Positions 1 to 11,489 are shown, numbered from the stretch's first letter. The stretch: 64,000 nt of DNA from Flavobacteriales bacterium (GCA_026129465.1 JAHCIA010000001.1:2307964-2371963); one strand, 5' to 3'. The notes: generated from the letters alone by a model not told the origin. Program-made: numbers and translations.

Positions 1-785
1 ACGGAGGAGAAGGTCATGATGCCTGCCGGCGAGGTATCGAGCACCTGCTGGAGCAGCTCCTGCACGCTGCGCCGATCGCGCACCTCGCGGTCCAGGGCCT
101 CCACCTTCTCGCGCAACTGGTCCTTGACCTTTTCGGTGTGGAGCAGGGCGCGCGTGAGGCGCCAGAAAAGCAGCGAGGTGGCGAGGATGGCCAGCACCGA
201 GTAACCACCCACCAGCAATGGCGAACCGACACCATCCTCCTGGATCCCATCGAGCATGCGCCTGCGTTCCCGTCTCACCCTGTCGGCGAGTCTTTCATGC
301 AGCACGCGCGTGTGGTCCATGGTGCTCTTGCCCAGCAGCAGGCGTTCGGTATCCGCAGGGCGCATGGCGCGGTTGCGGCGGCCGTTGACCACCAGCAGCT
401 TGTGCATGTCGGTGGCGCGTGCCACCTGGCGCAACAGCGAATCCACCTCCGCTTGGAACGCTGTCCCTTCGGCGTGCTTGCGCAGGGAGTCCTCCAGGGC
501 CGGGCGACGCACCAACGCGGCATGGTAGGGTTCCAGAAAGGTGGAGTCCCCCGAAAGCAGGAATCCCCGAGCGCCGGTCTCCTGGTCACCCAAGGTCACC
601 ATCACCGCTTCGATCTCGATGAGCAGCAAATTGGTGAAGCGCACTTCCTTGGTGGTGCGCACATAGCGCTCCATGTTGGAGTACGTGATGTAGGTGAGCA
701 TCAGCATCAGCATCATCGTGCCCACATAGAGCAGCTTGATGAGCCTGCGCTCCTCGAACTCCTGGGTGCGTATCCTGTGCGGCAT
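1..785 (-). CDS. CHASE3-domain sensor histidine kinase, N-terminal part (cut by window edge)
   Basis: About 261 residues are present; the PAS and kinase parts lie beyond base 1. The ATG at 785 gives a short cytoplasmic leader, a membrane helix at residues 17-35, an extracytoplasmic region of about 150 residues, a second helix near 192-210, then a coiled stretch and the start of a PAS-like segment ending at the edge (QVLDTSPAGIM). The motif GDQETGARGFLLSGD at about 67-80 is the CHASE3 signature. It begins 33 bases after the stop of the sigma-54 activator on the same strand, so it probably is the sensor of that system and would phosphorylate one or both upstream receivers. Its ligand cannot be read. 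The family call rests on the CHASE3 motif and two-helix topology because no kinase box is in the window. Confidence 0.8.
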   Translation of the reverse strand, partial: MPHRIRTQEFEERRLIKLLYVGTMMLMLMLTYITYSNMERYVRTTKEVRFTNLLLIEIEAVMVTLGDQETGARGFLLSGDSTFLEPYHAALVRRPALEDSLRKHAEGTAFQAEVDSLLRQVARATDMHKLLVVNGRRNRAMRPADTERLLLGKSTMDHTRVLHERLADRVRRERRRMLDGIQEDGVGSPLLVGGYSVLAILATSLLFWRLTRALLHTEKVKDQLREKVEALDREVRDRRSVQELLQQVLDTSPAGIMTFSS

Positions 786-818
786 GGGGCGACGGGGTGC
801 GGCGGGGCCGCCTGGCCA

Positions 819-2207
819 TCAGGCTTCGATTCCGAAGCTCTTCAGCTTGTTGTAGAGCGTCTTGCGGTCGATGTTGAGTTGCTCGGCCGTGCGCGACTTG
901 TTGTAGCCGTTGCGCTCCAGCGCGGTCAGGATCGCTTCACGCTCGGCCTGCTGGGCCACGCCGCGCAAGCCATCATCGGTGGCAACGGCGGCATGGCCAT
1001 GCGAGGCGGGAGGGCCGCCGGCCAGCACCACGGCGGGCAGGCAGTCAGATGTGACCGTGTCGCCCGTGCTAAGCAGCACCGCCCGCTTCACCACGTTGCC
1101 CAACTCGCGCAGGTTGCCCGTCCAGGCATGGCGCTTCAGGGCCTCACGGGCGGCCTCATCGAAGTGTTCCACGTTGCGGCCCAACCGCGCATTGGCGAGC
1201 ACCACGAAGTGCATGGCGAAGCGCTCGATGTCCTCTCGCCGTTCGCGCAGCGGTGGCAGGTGGATGGTGAACTCGTTGATGCGGTGGAGCAGGTCCTCAC
1301 GGAAACGGCCCTCTGACACGGCCTTGTGCAGGTCCTCGTTGGTGGCGGCCAGGATGCGCACGTCCACGGCGATGTCCTTGGTGCCGCCGATGCGGCGTAT
1401 GGTGCGCTCCTGCAGCACGCGCAACAACTTCACCTGGTTCTCGTAGCTGAGGTTGCCGATCTCGTCCAGGAAGAGCGTGCCGCCATGGGCCATTTCAAAG
1501 CTGCCCGCGCGATCGGCGACGGCCCCGGTGAAGGCGCCCTTGGTATGGCCGAAGAGTTCGCTGCCGGCGATCTCCTTGGGCAATGCGCCACAGTCCACGG
1601 CCACGAAGGGGGCCTTGGCGCGATCGCTGCCGCGATGCAGACGCCGCGCGACGAATTCCTTGCCAGTGCCGGTCTCGCCGGTGATCAGTACGGTCATGTC
1701 CGTGGGCGCCACCAAGGCGATGTGCTTGGCTATGAGCGCGGCCCCGGGGCCACTGCCCTCCACGTAGCCGTCGTCGTTCATGTCCGCCGCGCCACGCGTC
1801 TTTTCCGGCCGCTTCGCACCGGCACCGTTGGCGGGCGCATCCCCGGCCGCCAGCACATCCTGCACGCGCATCAACAACTCATCGGGCACCAGCGGCTTGG
1901 TGATGTAGTCCAGTGCGCCGCGCCGCATCAGTTCCACGGCGAGCCGCACTTCGGAGAAGCCTGTGATGATGATCACGCGGGTATCCGGCGCCTGTGCGCG
2001 AATGTGCTTGAGCATCTCCAGCCCATCGGTGTCCGGCAGGCGGTGGTCGCAAAGCACCAGATGGAACTTCGATGCCGCCAGGAGCGCCTTCGCATCGCTG
2101 CCACGTCCGGCGGTCTCCACGTGGTAGCCGGCCTTCTTCAGGTAGCGCGCCAGCAGCATGCGCAGATCGGGGTCGTCATCGAGGATGAGGATGCGGTGGT
2201 GTGCCAT
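819..2207 (-). CDS. Sigma-54-dependent two-component response regulator (NtrC family)
   Basis: This 462-residue protein has the full NtrC-type order. A receiver domain covers residues 1-120 with phosphoacceptor Asp54 (LCDHRLPD). An AAA+ domain follows with Walker A GETGTGKE at 177-184, the sigma-54 contact loop GAFTGA at 224-229 and Walker B GTLFLDE at about 243-249. A Fis-type helix-turn-helix ends the protein ([20 protein letters not shown]). When phosphorylated such proteins oligomerise and open sigma-54 promoters. The gene starts 5 bases after the receiver-only regulator stops and is followed by the CHASE3 kinase, so the three form one transcription unit. Target genes cannot be named. All catalytic motifs are intact. 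Confidence 0.95.
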   Translation of the reverse strand: MAHHRILILDDDPDLRMLLARYLKKAGYHVETAGRGSDAKALLAASKFHLVLCDHRLPDTDGLEMLKHIRAQAPDTRVIIITGFSEVRLAVELMRRGALDYITKPLVPDELLMRVQDVLAAGDAPANGAGAKRPEKTRGAADMNDDGYVEGSGPGAALIAKHIALVAPTDMTVLITGETGTGKEFVARRLHRGSDRAKAPFVAVDCGALPKEIAGSELFGHTKGAFTGAVADRAGSFEMAHGGTLFLDEIGNLSYENQVKLLRVLQERTIRRIGGTKDIAVDVRILAATNEDLHKAVSEGRFREDLLHRINEFTIHLPPLRERREDIERFAMHFVVLANARLGRNVEHFDEAAREALKRHAWTGNLRELGNVVKRAVLLSTGDTVTSDCLPAVVLAGGPPASHGHAAVATDDGLRGVAQQAEREAILTALERNGYNKSRTAEQLNIDRKTLYNKLKSFGIEA

Positions 2208-2212
2208 GGTGT

Positions 2213-2587
2213 TCAGGCTTTGGCTTGAGGGAATGACGTGGGATCGACACCCAGGCTGCGCCAGATGTCGGACCGGGAGAATGGTTTGGCCACGAAACCG
2301 TCCGCGCCATGGGCCATGGCCCTGTCGCGCTCGGCGTCCACGGCGCTGATGGTGACGCAGCGGGCCCGGGGCATGTGGCGCTTGATCTCCGGGATAAGTT
2401 CGTAGCCGAGGCCATCGGGCAGGTGGATGTCCACGAAAACGGCGTCGAAATCACCTGTCTTCAAAGCACTGCGGCCCTCGGCCAGCGAATGCGCCATGCG
2501 GCAGGACATGCCCGCGCGTGCGAGAAGCCCGCTGAGCAGGGTGCAGATCTCCTGTTCGTCGTCCACGAGTAGAATTCTCTTCATCAT
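2213..2587 (-). CDS. Receiver-only response regulator (CheY-like)
   Basis: A stand-alone receiver of 124 residues beginning MMKRILLVDDEQ. The acidic pocket (VDDE), the phosphoacceptor Asp53 (VFVDIHLPDG) and the conserved Lys101 (FVAKPFS) are all present, so it should be phosphorylatable. No output domain follows, so it acts by protein contact, by phosphotransfer or as a sink in a relay. I chose the ATG at 2587 because the receiver fold begins there; an extension to a start at 2620 adds an unstructured, unlikely leader, and the ATG at 2584 is equally possible. It is the first gene of a unit with the sigma-54 activator and kinase, below a clear -33/-7 promoter. Confidence 0.88.
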   Translation of the reverse strand: MMKRILLVDDEQEICTLLSGLLARAGMSCRMAHSLAEGRSALKTGDFDAVFVDIHLPDGLGYELIPEIKRHMPRARCVTISAVDAERDRAMAHGADGFVAKPFSRSDIWRSLGVDPTSFPQAKA

Positions 2588-2639
2588 CTCCGTTTCCGCC
2601 CGGGGATCCGAATTGTCCACAGGCCAGGGCCGCTGGTAC

Positions 2640-2670
2640 CAAATATCCGGCCTGCCGTCGCCGTGTCAAA
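2640..2670 (-). promoter_or_regulatory. Bacteroidota-type -33/-7 promoter of the two-component operon
   Basis: On the minus strand TTTG (2670-2667) is followed after 19 bases by GATATTTG (2647-2640), one mismatch from the -7 consensus TAnnTTTG. The spacing is within the 17-23 expected for the Bacteroidota primary sigma factor. Transcription would start about 50 bases before the receiver gene. Confidence 0.55.
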
Positions 2671-3084
2671 GCCATTCGGCGAAGCCTTGCCGGGCGCGGG
2701 CGATGGCTGCACGAACGCCTGCGCCGCGAACCGCATGCGTGTCCCGCCTTCCCCATCTCCGGGGAGGACCTTCCCCGATCCGGACACCATCGTTGCCGAA
2801 TGGTCCATTACGCACCGGACCCCGCAGGTAACGATCCGCATCGCGTCCCCTGTGGAAGTGTATCCCGGTCCGAGCAAGGGTCGCCCCAGTTCCCGCCACC
2901 CCACCACCGTGATCCTCACTCCTGCGGCTCACCCGGGAAAGCAGGGACCACAACGGTTTCCCCATCACATGCGCACAACCGGCATGACCGCACGGCACAC
3001 GGGTGGCAACAGGGTGGTCGTCATCGCACCGATCCCAAGGGCATGACGGCAACGAGATCATCAACCCTCTAAAACCCCAAAGTC
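2671..3084. other. Non-coding spacer
   Basis: Between the two-component promoter and the DUF1328 gene I see no credible gene. The open frames here have no family resemblance, no signal peptide and overlap one another. The last 30 bases before 3085 are A-rich, as is common before Bacteroidota start codons. No hairpin with a T-run was found. Confidence 0.5.
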
Positions 3085-3255
3085 ATGTTACGCTGGTCCG
3101 CTACCTTCCTCGTGATCGCGATCATCGCAGCGATCTTCGGCTTCGGCGGCATCGCGGCAGGTGCCGCTTCCATCGCCAAGGTCCTCTTCTTCCTCTTCCT
3201 GGTGCTCTTCGTGCTCAGCCTCATTTTCGGCGGGCGGCTCATGAAGCGCATGTGA
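3085..3255 (+). CDS. DUF1328 / UPF0391 family small membrane protein (YtjA-like)
   Basis: A 56-residue protein. It starts [20 protein letters not shown] and ends with a second hydrophobic stretch before a basic tail (GGRLMKRM). The opening MLRW, the FGFGGIA motif and the two membrane helices match the DUF1328 (YtjA) family closely, and the usual length there is 50-60 residues. Members are inner-membrane proteins often linked to envelope or osmotic stress; no molecular activity is established. It stands 36 bases before a beta-barrel gene on the same strand and may share its transcript with the two genes that follow. Confidence 0.9.
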   Translation: MLRWSATFLVIAIIAAIFGFGGIAAGAASIAKVLFFLFLVLFVLSLIFGGRLMKRM

Positions 3256-3291
3256 TGGAGGTCCGTCCCACCCATCAAAACCCCTATCGCC

Positions 3292-3915
3292 ATGAGAACG
3301 ACAAGCATCCCATCCCTTGCCACGGCCATCTTGATCTGCTGTGCCCTGCAGGCGATCGGCCAGGAGGTCCGCCTCGGAGGCGGCTGGTCCGGCAGCAACG
3401 TGCGCGAAGCCGGTGACCAAATGTGGACAGGCCAGGCCGGTTACCTGTTGGGCGCGGATGTTCTGCTCGGCGGCCAATGGTTCCTGCGCAGCGGCGCTCA
3501 TCTCCACGTACGCAACTTGAACTACACGATGGCGGGCACCACACCCGACGGCGAAGTGGTCGGCACCGATGTGGAATACCGCTACACCAGCCGGTCGCTT
3601 CGGGTGCCCGCACATGTCGGCCTGCGACTCATTGATCCCGTGTCGGACCCGGCTCTGAACATCTACGTCTTCGGAGGCCCCACCGCGTTGATGGCCTTGA
3701 GCGCCGACCTGCGCAATGACGCACTGGAGGTGGAGACCCGGCCCGCCCAATGGCAGCTGGGCTTCGGCGGCGGTGTGGAGTTGGGCTTCCTTTTCGCCGA
3801 GGCGGGCTATGATGTGGCCATGACCAACGTGTTCAAGGGTGAAGTATTCAGCACCAACCCGCGCGTGAACAACGCGTACCTTACCGGTGGCATGCGCCTG
3901 CGCCTGGCACGCTGA
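3292..3915 (+). CDS. Outer-membrane beta-barrel protein (porin-like)
   Basis: A 207-residue protein with an N-terminal signal peptide ending near LQAIGQ (residues 1-24). The rest is alternating-hydrophobicity beta strands separated by polar turns, with a final strand (YLTGGMRLRLAR) ending close to the C-terminus as in outer-membrane barrels. The size fits the eight-stranded OMP_b-brl group common in Bacteroidota. A substrate or receptor role cannot be read. It lies between two small membrane-protein genes on the same strand, which suggests an envelope-maintenance cluster. Confidence 0.8.
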   Translation: MRTTSIPSLATAILICCALQAIGQEVRLGGGWSGSNVREAGDQMWTGQAGYLLGADVLLGGQWFLRSGAHLHVRNLNYTMAGTTPDGEVVGTDVEYRYTSRSLRVPAHVGLRLIDPVSDPALNIYVFGGPTALMALSADLRNDALEVETRPAQWQLGFGGGVELGFLFAEAGYDVAMTNVFKGEVFSTNPRVNNAYLTGGMRLRLAR

Positions 3916-3957
3916 CCTGCTGCGAAAAATACCTGACGACCAAACAACCATACCACC

Positions 3958-4302
3958 ATGAAGACCCCACACATACTCGCCGGCGCATTGCTGGCACTGG
4001 CCATGCCGAGCATGGCCGCCCATTCCTTCCCGGCGAAGGAGCGGACCGTGACGATCGATGAAGCGCGCTTCCACGCCCTGCCCGTTGAACAGCAAGCCGA
4101 GGTGCTGCGCATCGCCGATCGGTTGGAAACGATCATCGCCACCGATGCCTCCAGCCTGACACGTGAGGAACGCGCCGCCATGCGCGGTGAGTGGCGCGAA
4201 CTGAAGCAGGAAATGAAGGCGCTGAACCGCGGCGGCACGGTGATCTACCTCTCCACCGGCGGCCTGATCCTGCTCATCATCCTGCTCATCATCCTGCTCT
4301 GA
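3958..4302 (+). CDS. Small secreted/membrane protein with C-terminal hydrophobic anchor, unknown function
   Basis: I do not recognise a named family. The 114 residues show a signal peptide (residues 1-20, cleaving near MPSMAA), a charged helical middle (about 30-90, rich in Glu, Arg and Ala) and a very hydrophobic C-terminus made of repeated Leu/Ile (about 98-114) preceded by GGTVIYLST. The product is probably periplasmic and tail-anchored. It is 42 bases downstream of the beta-barrel gene and is followed by a strong terminator, so it likely closes the DUF1328-barrel unit. Confidence 0.65.
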   Translation: MKTPHILAGALLALAMPSMAAHSFPAKERTVTIDEARFHALPVEQQAEVLRIADRLETIIATDASSLTREERAAMRGEWRELKQEMKALNRGGTVIYLSTGGLILLIILLIILL

Positions 4303-4327
4303 TCCTCCCGGTTCGACCCGCTGGAGT

Positions 4328-4370
4328 ACCCCCGGTCGCGATGTGGTCATCGTGTCCGGGGGTTCTTCTT
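4328..4370 (+). terminator. Intrinsic terminator after the small envelope genes
   Basis: An 8-bp GC-rich stem (4328-4335 with 4356-4363) encloses a second stem (4338-4343 with 4348-4353), followed by a T-rich run, TTCTTCTT. It stands 25 bases after the stop at 4302. Confidence 0.7.
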
Positions 4371-4619
4371 GGACCTGCGCCTGGCACGAGGCAAGAAGCA
4401 CTCCAACCAGTGCCGCTCGGTCATGGTGCCCTCATCATGCCGAGCGTGATCGGGCAGACCGGTCCCCGGCACTGTGCCATACCGATCAAAGGCTGTAGCA
4501 CGAAGTGGATCGCTGGAGCCTTCACCCAAGAACATGGGCATTTCGACCAGCACGTACTGTTGGCGTGATCGACACGCATGTGTCGCACCCCGATGGAATG
4601 GGATCGAGCAGTGTCCATG
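4371..4619. other. Spacer between converging units
   Basis: This part of the 404-base gap between 4302 and 4707 lies between two terminators pointing at each other. I find no gene or repeat in it. Confidence 0.5.
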
Positions 4620-4657
4620 AAAAAGGGCGGGCCACACGCTCCCGCGTATGGCCCGCC
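4620..4657 (-). terminator. Intrinsic terminator of the 4707-5162 lipoprotein gene
   Basis: Minus-strand hairpin with a perfect 9-bp stem (4657-4649 with 4634-4626) followed closely by five T on that strand (4624-4620). It is 50 bases beyond the lipoprotein stop. Confidence 0.75.
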
Positions 4658-4706
4658 GATCCTTGGCCCCCGCGCAAACCGGATCAGGGGGGCCTACAGC
4701 ACCGCG

Positions 4707-5162
4707 TTACTTGCCGTCGTGATCATGGTCGGCATCGGTGGCTTCATCCACCTTCTCCGCCTGACGCTCCAGCCATTCCTTGATGTCCCGCGTCACCTCG
4801 TTGGTGGTGCGTTTCACATCGCTCCACGTTTCCTGCAGGGCGCTTTCCACCTCGTTGGTCACCGCGTCCACGCGGTCCACCTGGTGCTCCAGCGCATCCT
4901 GCTCATCGGCGAGTTCCGCACGCTGCTCATCAGTGAGCGCGGGATCCTCCAGTTCGTTGCCGATCTCATTCAGGCGCGTTTCCATGCGCACGCGCAGATC
5001 GCGCAGTTCCTCCAGGGCGGCCTCCTTGTCGCGCGCCATCTCGGCCATGGCCTCGTCCACCTTGCGCTCCATGGTGTCGCCTTCGGTGTTGGCGCCGCCG
5101 CAGGCCACCAGGCCGAATGCGGCGATGGCCAAACTGGTCATCAGGATGCTTCGCTTGTTCAT
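4707..5162 (-). CDS. Coiled-coil lipoprotein, unknown function
   Basis: A 151-residue protein. The start at 5162 gives a lipoprotein signal with lipobox LVAC (Cys21). The rest is a single long charged helix region (about 30-140) dominated by Glu, Arg, Asp and Ala with heptad-like spacing, ending in a His/Asp tail (HDHDGK). It would be anchored in the membrane by lipid and probably oligomerises through the coiled coil. An upstream extension to 5399 is possible on paper but lacks the lipobox position. It has its own terminator. No family name is claimed. Confidence 0.7.
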   Translation of the reverse strand: MNKRSILMTSLAIAAFGLVACGGANTEGDTMERKVDEAMAEMARDKEAALEELRDLRVRMETRLNEIGNELEDPALTDEQRAELADEQDALEHQVDRVDAVTNEVESALQETWSDVKRTTNEVTRDIKEWLERQAEKVDEATDADHDHDGK

Positions 5163-5468
5163 CGTATAGTGATTTGGGGGGTTGCTTGTCGTGACGATCG
5201 CGTTGCCGCTACACGCCTTGGATAAGATCCGGACCAAGCATGGCCGAACCGGCGCCATGCCACCTGAAAGCCAAGCCCGGCAAGTACTTGCGACACTTTC
5301 GCCGGCCATGGCCAGGAGCCCCGATCTCCTTGTTGTGGGGAGCTCAGTGCCCGATCCTGTGCAAACTCCACCACGGTGGCCCTGAGCTTCCTTTCCCATA
5401 CCACTTCATGAATATGGGAACGCCCGGGTAGCCCCGGGCGCTCCTCGTCCGAACGGACCGGCATACGA
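5163..5468. other. Spacer between two lipoprotein genes
   Basis: This 306-base stretch holds a weak hairpin at 5421-5440 and the upstream region of the 5162 gene. I see no gene and no good -7 box. Confidence 0.5.
5421..5440 (-). terminator. Possible terminator after the 5469-6356 gene
   Basis: Perfect 8-bp palindromic stem (5421-5428 with 5433-5440) about 30 bases after the stop, but the following bases on the minus strand (TTCCC) give only a poor T-run. Confidence 0.35.
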
Positions 5469-6356
5469 TCACCTGACAGCTACCACCATGTACCTGCTTG
5501 TACGCCAGAACCGATCGGGGTCCTTGATCTCCAGGTAGGCGAGTTCGTCGCCTTCCTCCACCAGCAGATAGCTGTCGTCCGGATGCTCGGTGACCAGCGT
5601 GGCCTTCTTCGCGCCGATGGGAATGCGCTCGGTCTCGCGCATATCGGCCACCTGGAATTCGCCATCGTTGACCTGCGCGGCAAGCACCGCCGTACGGCCC
5701 AGGCCGATGAAGCCCCCGCTGCGCTTCACCACGCCACGCTCCTCCAGCTCCCTGGTGGTGGCCACGGTGAAGTACACCTTGTTGATCGCGCGCTCCTGCT
5801 GGTCGATCACGGCCTCGCGCTTGGCCACTTCCATTTCGCTGTCGCCCAACTGAGCGGTGAGTTGCTCGATGCGGAAATCGCGCGTGAGCAGTTCCTCCTG
5901 CAGGTTCGCCAGCGTGGCGTCGCGTTCGGCCAGTTGGTCCTCATACTCCTTCAACCGCTTGCGCAGGCCGGAAGCTTCCACCTTGCGGCCATCGAGCTGC
6001 TTGTTCAATTCGGCGATGCGATCGCGGCTTTCCTGTACCAGTCCGTTCATCAGCTGGATGTCGCGCAGTATGCGCTGGCGCTGATCGAGGTTTTTCTCAT
6101 CCTCACCGCTGGCGATCAGCCGCTCGCGCTCATCGAGCAACTCCAGGTTGCGTTCGATCTCGCCGAAGCCCTGGGTCATGTCATCGATCAGCGCATCGCG
6201 GGTCTGGAGTTCGTTGCGCAAGGCTTCCACCTCGGCCTGTGCGGCGAGTTCAGCCTCGGAGGGTCCGCTTTGGCAGGCGGCGAGCAGGCTCACCGCCACC
6301 AAAGGGAGGGCCGTGCGGCGCATGAGCCGGACGACCGATCGGGATGTGTGTTTCAT
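5469..6356 (-). CDS. Coiled-coil lipoprotein with C-terminal globular domain, unknown function
   Basis: A 295-residue protein from the ATG at 6356. A lipoprotein signal with lipobox LLAAC places the lipidated Cys at residue 28. Residues about 35-205 form a long coiled coil broken by short turns (ERNLELLDERERL, RIAELNKQLDGRK). A compact C-terminal domain of about 85 residues follows (VYFTVATTRELEERGVVKRSGG and onward), mostly beta strands. The layout resembles envelope scaffold lipoproteins, but no function is assigned. A further ATG at residue 12 would still keep a signal. It lies directly downstream, on the same strand, of nothing obvious and is followed by a second coiled-coil lipoprotein. 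Confidence 0.7.
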   Translation of the reverse strand: MKHTSRSVVRLMRRTALPLVAVSLLAACQSGPSEAELAAQAEVEALRNELQTRDALIDDMTQGFGEIERNLELLDERERLIASGEDEKNLDQRQRILRDIQLMNGLVQESRDRIAELNKQLDGRKVEASGLRKRLKEYEDQLAERDATLANLQEELLTRDFRIEQLTAQLGDSEMEVAKREAVIDQQERAINKVYFTVATTRELEERGVVKRSGGFIGLGRTAVLAAQVNDGEFQVADMRETERIPIGAKKATLVTEHPDDSYLLVEEGDELAYLEIKDPDRFWRTSRYMVVAVR

Positions 6357-6561
6357 GGCTTGTTCGGGGTTTGTCGCCACCGGGGCGTCCGGTGGTCCAG
6401 CCTGATGAAGCCGAGATCCTGCCGAACCGTGGGCAGGTCGCATGGTCCTTACGCGGACGCGGAAAAGGAACCAACCATGATCCCGCCATGCCAGGGTGCT
6501 GCCGAGGCGTGGTCGCCACGCAGCGTGGCGCAAGCGCCCCGGAAGCGTACAGAGAAGCCGC

Positions 6562-8349
<1,788 letters not shown>

Positions 8350-8391
8350 GTACGTGGCGCCGGAAAATGGCCCCGGCCGCGCGAAAGCGCG

Positions 8392-8399
8392 CAAAGGTA
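8392..8399 (-). promoter_or_regulatory. -7 promoter box of lepA
   Basis: TACCTTTG on the minus strand matches TAnnTTTG exactly and lies 43 bases before the lepA ATG, giving a leader of about 38 bases. No TTTG is seen at the -33 position. Confidence 0.5.
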
Positions 8400-8591
8400 G
8401 GGGCTGGCGGCAGGCGGGAACATGGAGGCCATGGAACCTGCAGGGTGCTTTGGACAACGCTGATGACGCGGCCACGGGCAACCTTTGGCCATTCCTGCGC
8501 ATCTTAGGGGTCGATGGCCATGACGACCCGGCCGCTTGCGACCTTTGTGACCAGACCCGCACCGGCACCCCCGACCCCTTCCGCGATGACC

Positions 8592-11489
8592 ATGTTTCCG
8601 CGTTCCATTCCTGTCCTGCTCGCACTTGGCCTTTCCCTGCCCATGCTGGCCCAGGTGGACCCCAATGAACCGGGCTACGATACCTGGAAGATCGAACAGG
8701 CCCCGCCCGGCCAGCCGATCGTGATCACCCCGGAGATGCTGGAAGAGGCCATGCAGGAGGGTGCGCGCAGCGGATGCGATTGCTGGATACAACCGGATGG
8801 CACCTACACGCTGGCCATGGGCCCCAACGATGACGGCTCCTCGGCGCTGCTTCCCCTGCCCTTCACCTTCCAGCTCTACGGCAACAACTACACGAGCTGC
8901 CACATCAACAACAACGGCAACCTCACCTTCAACGGCGCTTTCGGAGGCTTCACCGCAGCGGGCTTCCCCAATGGTACCAACGTGATGGTGGCACCTTTCT
9001 GGGCCGATGTGGACACGCGTTTCGGGCAGGGACAGGTTTGGCGCAAGGTGACGCCCACCGCCCTGTATGTGAACTGGGTGAACGTGGGCTATTACACGGC
9101 CGCAGGCATGCCCGCCAACAACTACCTGGTGAACTCCTTCCAAGTGATCATCACCAATGGCAACGACCCTGTGGTGCCCAACGGCGGCAATGTGTCCTTC
9201 TGCTACGGCAATATGGGCTGGAGCACTGGCAATGCCAGCGGTGGCGTCAATGGATTCGGGGGCACCCCCGCCACAGTGGGGGCCAACCGGGGCGATGGGG
9301 TGAACTACATGCAGTTCGGTCGTTTCGACCAGCCGGGCATGGCCTACGATGGGCCATTCGGTGCCAATGATGGCGTGGATTGGCTGGAGGACAAGCACTT
9401 CATCTTCTCCACCGACATCACCACGTCCAATGTACCGCCCATCGCGGTAAGCCAGTCGGTCTGCGACAGCCTGGTGCTCTGTGTGGGCGAAACGGCCACC
9501 CTGGAGGTCACCTTTCTGGCGCCCGAGCCCAACCAGACCACGGTGGCCAACTCCACGGCACCCTCCCTGAGCAACTACCAGATCGTGTCCAATACTTCGG
9601 GCGTCTCAGCGGTGATCGTCACGGAGTTCACCCCGCTGCCTGGTGACGTGGGCTTCCATGTGGTCACCTTCACGGCCACCGACAATGGCAACCCGGTGAT
9701 GACCAGCACCCTGTCGGTGGTGGTTGAGGTCCAGCAGGGCGATGTGCTGCCCCCGGGTGAAGTGACCTTGTGCACCACCTCCGCGCCGGTGGATCTGCTG
9801 CCCCTGCTGGTGGGTGCGCCAGCGGGTGGTACTTGGACCGGCCCCAACGGCAACAACCACTCCGGCACCTTCAACCCGGCCACCGACACGCCTGGCGAAT
9901 ACCTCTACGCCTATATCGTGGGCACGGAATGCGCCTCCTATGGCACGGTGACCACCGCCGTGGTGACCCCGGCCAACGCGGGGAACAACGGCAACCACAT
10001 CTCCTGCACCACGGGTCCGCCAGTGGCGCTCTTCCCCCTGCTTGGCGGCAACCCGGATGGCGGCGGGATCTGGCTGGCGCCCAATGGCCAACCCTTCACC
10101 AGCAATTTCTTCGACCCCGCAGTGCATCCGGCGGGCAACTATTCCTACGTGGCCATCGGCGCCTTCCCCTGCCCCAACGACACTTCCACGGTGAGCGTGG
10201 TGCTGCAACAGGCCGTGAACGCCGGTGAGGACGCCACCCTTACCGTATGTGTGGACGCGGCGCCGGTGGACATGCTCGCCGCCTTGGCTGGCACTCCCCA
10301 GGCAGGCGGTGAATGGACCGGCCCCAACAACACCCCCAGCACGGGCATCTTCAACGCCGCCGCCGACCCGGTGGGTGCCTATACCTACATGGTCAGCGCG
10401 GTGGCCCCCTGCCCGGACCAGAGTTCCGTCCTCACCATCGCCACCGACCCGTTGCCTTGGGCCGGCAACGATGGCACCGTGCGGCGCTGTGCCGACGCCG
10501 CGCCGGTGAACCTCTTCACGCAATTGGCCGGCGCTCCCAACGACTGGGGCTTCTGGCTGGATCCCGATGGGAACGTCTACGACGGCTGGATGGACCCTGC
10601 CACAGAACCCACCGGAACGCACCTCTACATTGTGGTGGGTATCGGCAGCTGCGCGCACCTGATCGACACGGCGGCCGTTGAGGTGGTGATCGATCCCCTG
10701 CCGGAGGTGTCCTTTATCGTGGAACCCCTGGCAGGCTGCGACCCCCTGGAAGTGACCATCACCAACACCACACCGGTGGAATATCTCGGCGTGTGCCAGT
10801 GGGTCCTGGGCGATGGCAGCGCCACCGGCGGATGCGACGGGACGGTGCATTGGTACCAGGACCCCGGCAGCTACGCGATCAACCTGACGGTGACCACGCC
10901 GGAAGGCTGCACCGACAACCTGTTGGTACCCGGCGCCGTGCTGGTGGAGCCCGCTCCGGAAGCGACCTACTTGTTCAGCCCCGACCCCGGCACGGAATTC
11001 AACAACACGGTCTACTTCACCGCGGATGACCCCCAGGCGATCCTCTTTGAGTGGACGGTGGATGGTGTGCCCTTCGGTACAGGACCTTCGGTCCAATACA
11101 GCTTCCCCAATGTGATGGGGGGTGAATATGAGGTCTGCCTGTTCGTGGAGGACCGCTACGGCTGCACGGACCGCCAGTGCAAGACGATCCCCATCCTGGT
11201 GCCCCTGGTGGCCATCCCCAACGCCTTCACCCCCGATGGGGACGGCCTCAATGATGTGTTCCTGCCGGTGACCATCGATGTGGATCCCAAGGAGCACCTC
11301 TTCGAGGTGTACGACCGTTGGGGCCAGCTCGTCTTCAGCTCCACCAAGGTGGGCGAGGGCTGGGACGGCCGCCATTCCAGCGGCGGCGAGATCCTGCCCC
11401 AGGGCGTGTACGTCTGGCGGCTCACCTACCTGCCGGTGTTCACCTCGGACAAGATCGAGCGCCGGGGCACGGTGACCCTCATCAAATAG
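8592..11489 (+). CDS. Large secreted protein: nidogen-like domain, four tandem repeats, PKD-like domains, T9SS type B sorting domain
   Basis: A 965-residue surface or secreted protein. A signal peptide (about 1-20, ending LPMLAQ) is followed by a Cys-containing nidogen-like (NIDO) domain at about 60-280, with the hallmarks INNNGNLTF and [12 protein letters not shown]. An Ig-like segment comes next. Four repeats of about 80 residues cover roughly 390-700, each with a [S/A]APV[D/N] core and a G-W-x-x-P-[N/D]-G turn. Two PKD-like domains precede the C-terminal gliding-motility-associated domain (about 873-965, opening [16 protein letters not shown]), which targets cargo to the T9SS with type B sorting. 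The ATG at 8586 is an equal alternative. It lies 76 bases before an ECF sigma gene and has a close paralogue at 13251. Ligand and exact role are unknown; adhesion is likely. Confidence 0.9.
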   Translation: MFPRSIPVLLALGLSLPMLAQVDPNEPGYDTWKIEQAPPGQPIVITPEMLEEAMQEGARSGCDCWIQPDGTYTLAMGPNDDGSSALLPLPFTFQLYGNNYTSCHINNNGNLTFNGAFGGFTAAGFPNGTNVMVAPFWADVDTRFGQGQVWRKVTPTALYVNWVNVGYYTAAGMPANNYLVNSFQVIITNGNDPVVPNGGNVSFCYGNMGWSTGNASGGVNGFGGTPATVGANRGDGVNYMQFGRFDQPGMAYDGPFGANDGVDWLEDKHFIFSTDITTSNVPPIAVSQSVCDSLVLCVGETATLEVTFLAPEPNQTTVANSTAPSLSNYQIVSNTSGVSAVIVTEFTPLPGDVGFHVVTFTATDNGNPVMTSTLSVVVEVQQGDVLPPGEVTLCTTSAPVDLLPLLVGAPAGGTWTGPNGNNHSGTFNPATDTPGEYLYAYIVGTECASYGTVTTAVVTPANAGNNGNHISCTTGPPVALFPLLGGNPDGGGIWLAPNGQPFTSNFFDPAVHPAGNYSYVAIGAFPCPNDTSTVSVVLQQAVNAGEDATLTVCVDAAPVDMLAALAGTPQAGGEWTGPNNTPSTGIFNAAADPVGAYTYMVSAVAPCPDQSSVLTIATDPLPWAGNDGTVRRCADAAPVNLFTQLAGAPNDWGFWLDPDGNVYDGWMDPATEPTGTHLYIVVGIGSCAHLIDTAAVEVVIDPLPEVSFIVEPLAGCDPLEVTITNTTPVEYLGVCQWVLGDGSATGGCDGTVHWYQDPGSYAINLTVTTPEGCTDNLLVPGAVLVEPAPEATYLFSPDPGTEFNNTVYFTADDPQAILFEWTVDGVPFGTGPSVQYSFPNVMGGEYEVCLFVEDRYGCTDRQCKTIPILVPLVAIPNAFTPDGDGLNDVFLPVTIDVDPKEHLFEVYDRWGQLVFSSTKVGEGWDGRHSSGGEILPQGVYVWRLTYLPVFTSDKIERRGTVTLIK
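9765..10700 (+). repeat. Four tandem domain repeats (about 240 bp each) inside the 8592 gene
   Basis: Four consecutive units of about 80 codons encode similar segments with the shared pattern APV[D/N]xxxxLxGxPxxxGxW followed by a G-x-F/M-x-PA-x-x-P-x-G strand. They are diverged at DNA level, so the duplication is not recent. Confidence 0.7.

Noticed and set aside
138-1316. Long plus-strand frame of 392 codons over the two-component genes
   Set aside because: It is antisense to the sigma-54 activator, is rich in His and Gln with no recognisable domain, and the minus strand carries all NtrC motifs.
4310-4322. GGTTCGACCC resembling a tRNA T-loop
   Set aside because: The upstream 60 bases are the coding end of the 3958 gene and no acceptor or anticodon stem can be formed.
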